From assembly GCA_018396565.1 (NCBI GenBank), contig JAGTQO010000012.1, forward strand, positions 1-14,316: a DNA stretch of 14,316 nucleotides, written 5' to 3'. Each line of letters starts with the position of its first letter. Position 1 is the stretch's first letter. The position numbers and the translations under genes are program-made. This document shows positions 13,300-14,316 of this stretch, in pieces. The notes beneath the pieces are model-generated. The model was given only the letters and a program-made list of their open reading frames with translations. It made no database searches and had not been told where the DNA came from. The stretch comes from Candidatus Bathyarchaeota archaeon (lineage in GTDB: Archaea > Thermoproteota > Bathyarchaeia > 40CM-2-53-6 > RBG-13-38-9).

Positions 13300-14316
13300 A
13301 TGTCTTATAGGCAGGCTAGATGGAGTGAGCCATCAATATTCACGATCTCAAGCGAGGGCAGAATAGGCCATAATCTACCACAACCAGATTCTGAAGAGGT
13401 TAAAGTGTCAGGTGCCCCCTCAACATTGCTCCCTCCAGAGTTGAGGAGGGGCAAGCCCCCAGAGCTACCTGAGCTCTCTGAGGTTGAGGTTGTTAGGCAT
13501 TATGTGAGGCTCACCCAAATGAACTTTGGAGTAGATACAGGAACATATCCGTTGGGGAGCTGCACAATGAAGTATAACCCAAAGATATGCGACAAATTAT
13601 CGTCATCGCCGAAGATTCGGGATATACACCCTCTACAGGATGAGTCTACAACCCAAGGCATCCTCAAGATTCTATACGACCTGTCTGAAATGCTTGAGGA
13701 GATAACCGGAATGTCTAGGTTCAGCCTCCAACCAGCCGCCGGCGCCCATGGAGAATATGCTGGGGCGCTAATAATCAGAGCTTACCATGCGGCGAACGGT
13801 GAGGGAGATAAACGTAGTGAGATGTTGATTCCAGACTCGGCCCATGGAACAAACCCAGCAAGCGCAGCTATGGCAGGATTCAAGACCGTAATAATTCCCA
13901 CATCAAGCTCTGGATACTTAGATTTAGATGCTGTGAAGAGTGTTGTGAATGAACATACCGCAGGACTCATGTTGACTAACCCGAACACCCTTGGAATATT
14001 CGAGAGGAACATACTGGAGATTTCAGAGGCAGTACATTCAGCGGGAGGTCTATTATATTATGATGGCGCGAATATGAATGCCATCCTAGGAAAGACCAGG
14101 CCTAGAGAGATGGGTTTCGACATAGTCCATCTCAACCTCCATAAAACATTCGGAACCCCACATGGAGGGGGAGGACCAGGCGCAGGACCTGTAGGTGTCG
14201 TAGAGAGACTTGAAGACTTCCTGCCTGTACCCTTGATCTCACATGACGGTGACAGATACTTTCTAGATTATGATAGGCCACGCAGCATTGGAAAAGTCAA
14301 GAGTTTCTATGGAAAC
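13300..14316 (+). CDS. gcvPB: Glycine dehydrogenase (decarboxylating) subunit 2, 3' end outside window
   Basis: Cofactor-bearing half of the P protein. The frame is open from ATG 13300 to the last base of the window, giving 339 residues of an expected 480 or so. The start is supported by GAGGTGA (13287-13293), which overlaps the gcvPA TGA and lies 6 nt upstream, so the two subunits are probably made in step. Conserved blocks seen: GTYPLGSCTMKYNP (about 81-94), LQPAAGAHGEYAGAL, IPDSAHGTNPASAAMAGF, LMLTNPNTLGIFE, YYDGANMNAILG and HLNLHKTFGTPHGGGGPGAG, where K282 is the PLP lysine. Nothing looks damaged in the visible part. Confidence 0.95.
   Translation, partial: MSYRQARWSEPSIFTISSEGRIGHNLPQPDSEEVKVSGAPSTLLPPELRRGKPPELPELSEVEVVRHYVRLTQMNFGVDTGTYPLGSCTMKYNPKICDKLSSSPKIRDIHPLQDESTTQGILKILYDLSEMLEEITGMSRFSLQPAAGAHGEYAGALIIRAYHAANGEGDKRSEMLIPDSAHGTNPASAAMAGFKTVIIPTSSSGYLDLDAVKSVVNEHTAGLMLTNPNTLGIFERNILEISEAVHSAGGLLYYDGANMNAILGKTRPREMGFDIVHLNLHKTFGTPHGGGGPGAGPVGVVERLEDFLPVPLISHDGDRYFLDYDRPRSIGKVKSFYGN

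Overview
The window looks like a piece of archaeal chromosome. The reasons are two small conserved archaeal families (UPF0147 and a UPF0148-like zinc ribbon), a split glycine decarboxylase (GcvPA/GcvPB), a B12-type ribonucleotide reductase, arginine codons dominated by AGA/AGG with frequent ATA isoleucine, TATA-like boxes about 25 nt before several genes, and strong Shine-Dalgarno (SD) motifs often paired with TTG starts. I would guess the TACK/Thermoproteota side, perhaps Bathyarchaeia-like, but the sequence alone does not fix the lineage. Both ends are cut inside genes.

Layout. 1-578: 3' end of a class II ribonucleotide reductase. 690-5454: a complete branched-chain amino acid-type (HAAT) ABC importer in canonical order: Tat-type substrate-binding protein, permeases LivH and LivM, ATPases LivG and LivF. 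The last four genes are tightly packed or overlapping. 5503-6699 (minus strand): a small secreted or membrane-anchored beta-rich protein and a VapB/VapC toxin-antitoxin pair. 6700-7263: about 560 nt without an intact gene. It holds the vapB promoter, the C-terminal remnant of a second PIN toxin, two clear inverted repeats and a set of quasi-periodic short motifs in front of gcvT. 7264-9611: gcvT, gcvH and an amidohydrolase, probably one transcript. 9614-9958 (minus): UPF0148-like zinc ribbon. 10234-10512: UPF0147. 10689-11804 (minus): NAD-kinase-like protein of the ATP-NAD/AcoX type. 11905-14316: gcvPA and the first 339 codons of gcvPB.

How the genes work together. GcvT, GcvH and GcvPA/PB are the T, H and P proteins of the glycine cleavage system. 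P decarboxylates glycine and passes the aminomethyl group to lipoyl-H; T moves the one-carbon unit to a folate or pterin carrier and releases ammonia. The L protein (dihydrolipoyl dehydrogenase) and a lipoate-attachment enzyme are not in the window. The importer probably brings in amino acids or related small organic solutes; its substrate cannot be read from sequence. The TA pair and toxin remnant between the importer and the gcv genes mark the one clearly accessory, rearranged-looking stretch.

I did not find a convincing new multi-gene system. The parts most worth a second look are the structured, repeat-bearing gap at 6700-7263, a Fur-box-like palindrome at 584-602, and the amidohydrolase that travels with gcvT-gcvH.
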